From Propionispora sp. 2/2-37 (GTDB lineage Bacteria; Bacillota; Negativicutes; Propionisporales; Propionisporaceae), in the NCBI RefSeq assembly GCF_001298735.1, contig NZ_CYSP01000004.1, positions 1-64,000 on the forward strand: a stretch of DNA of 64,000 nt, in the 5' to 3' direction. The notes under the pieces are model-generated. The model did not search any database, was not told the DNA's origin, and saw nothing but the letters and a program-made list of their open reading frames with translations. Shown in pieces: positions 63,609-64,000 of the stretch. The position numbers were made by a program, and so were the translations under genes. Numbering within the stretch: position 1 is the first letter of the stretch; each line of letters begins with the position of its first letter.

Positions 63609-63808
63609 CGAAAAGTCCTCCCCAAGTACAGAATAACTCCAATACTACTTATTTATTGTACACTACTTTTGTCCAACAAACACTTTTCTGATAGAAAAAA
63701 CATACAAAATGAAAAAATTATTATTATTTAATACTTCCTGTTCCATGGCAACAAGCAGTATAATGAATATTGTATACTGAGGATTTACCTGCCGGAAAGG
63801 ATGATACT

Positions 63809-64000
63809 GTGCGTATTGATAAAAAAAGTAACTTTGATGGAAAGGAGCTCTCTTTCCATGAAATCGATGAAGGCTTTAGCACGCGGGAAGCCATAGCGGA
63901 GGCTAAACGCTGTTTAAATTGCAAAAACCCACTCTGCCGCACCGGCTGTCCGATTAACAACGAAATCCCACAATTCATTCAGGCCCTGGCTAAGGGCAAT
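63809..64000 (+). CDS. gltA: Glutamate synthase small-subunit-like protein, N-terminus (partial)
   Basis: A GTG behind GGAAAGGATGA opens a frame that runs off the right edge after 64 codons. It carries the cysteine cluster CLNCKNPLCRTGCPINNEIP, the iron-sulfur ligand motif of GltD/SudA-type flavoproteins (NADPH-dependent glutamate synthase small subunit or sulfide dehydrogenase subunit A). The region just upstream has no gene and lies between divergent dedA and this gene. The choice between GltD-like and NfnB-like cannot be made from the fragment. Confidence 0.85.
   Translation, partial: MRIDKKSNFDGKELSFHEIDEGFSTREAIAEAKRCLNCKNPLCRTGCPINNEIPQFIQALAKGN

Overview
The window looks like a chromosomal segment from a diderm Firmicute of the Negativicutes, most likely Sporomusaceae-like. 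The low-to-moderate GC, strong AGGAGG-type ribosome binding sites, GTG/TTG starts, a SigH-like sigma factor, GlcT/LevR-type PTS regulators and ECF transporter components are Firmicute traits. A complete inner-membrane RND pump with its periplasmic adaptor points to an outer membrane. The assignment is inference; no rRNA or marker phylogeny is available here.

Layout. 1-430: tRNA operon (Asn-Glu-Val, minus strand). 0.6-8 kb: housekeeping genes (M29 aminopeptidase, speE, ilvBN, beta-carbonic anhydrase, a GalT/HIT-like protein). 8.3-12 kb: an mglBAC-type sugar ABC transporter. 12.5-19 kb: Cof phosphatase, tpx, an ECF S component with a pyridoxal/pyridoxamine kinase, a yybP-ykoY (Mn2+) riboswitch in front of two genes of unknown function, TrpB2 and lrgAB. 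19.4-27.9 kb: SigH-like factor, HAD phosphatase, TetR-adaptor-RND efflux operon, hemolysin-III protein and RluA-type pseudouridine synthase.

28-44.2 kb is the centrepiece: a roughly 12-kb, minus-strand galactitol-type PTS operon. It carries separate EIIA, EIIB and EIIC, several medium-chain dehydrogenases, two SDRs, two ribulose-phosphate-epimerase-like proteins, RpiB, two SIS isomerases, a class II aldolase, and a IIB-like protein lacking the phosphorylation cysteine. Two sequences with exact sigma-54 (-24/-12) spacing precede the EIIA gene and a further dehydrogenase. A 992-residue LevR-type sigma-54 activator (AAA+, PRD, EIIA/EIIB-like domains) lies next to them. The set suggests uptake and oxidation of one or more pentitols or hexitols into the pentose-phosphate pool; the substrate cannot be read from sequence.

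44.4-50.5 kb: a degenerate HD-GYP protein, an integrase-core-like protein behind a promoter-proximal terminator, and modABC with an HTH/periplasmic-binding-like regulator. The mod leader contains a tandem duplication of about 185 bp, each copy with a terminator-like hairpin. 50.6-55.7 kb: glcT, a RAT/terminator leader, ptsG, and a second glucose-family EIICB whose EIIA-like tail has lost both active-site histidines. 55.8-59.6 kb: a SorC-regulated dehydrogenase/aldolase operon with two phased palindromes at its promoter. 59.7-64 kb: an SGNH hydrolase, a HAD phosphatase, a CBS protein coupled to an amber-interrupted small ORF, a decayed class IV aminotransferase, DedA, and the 5' end of a glutamate-synthase small-subunit-like gene.
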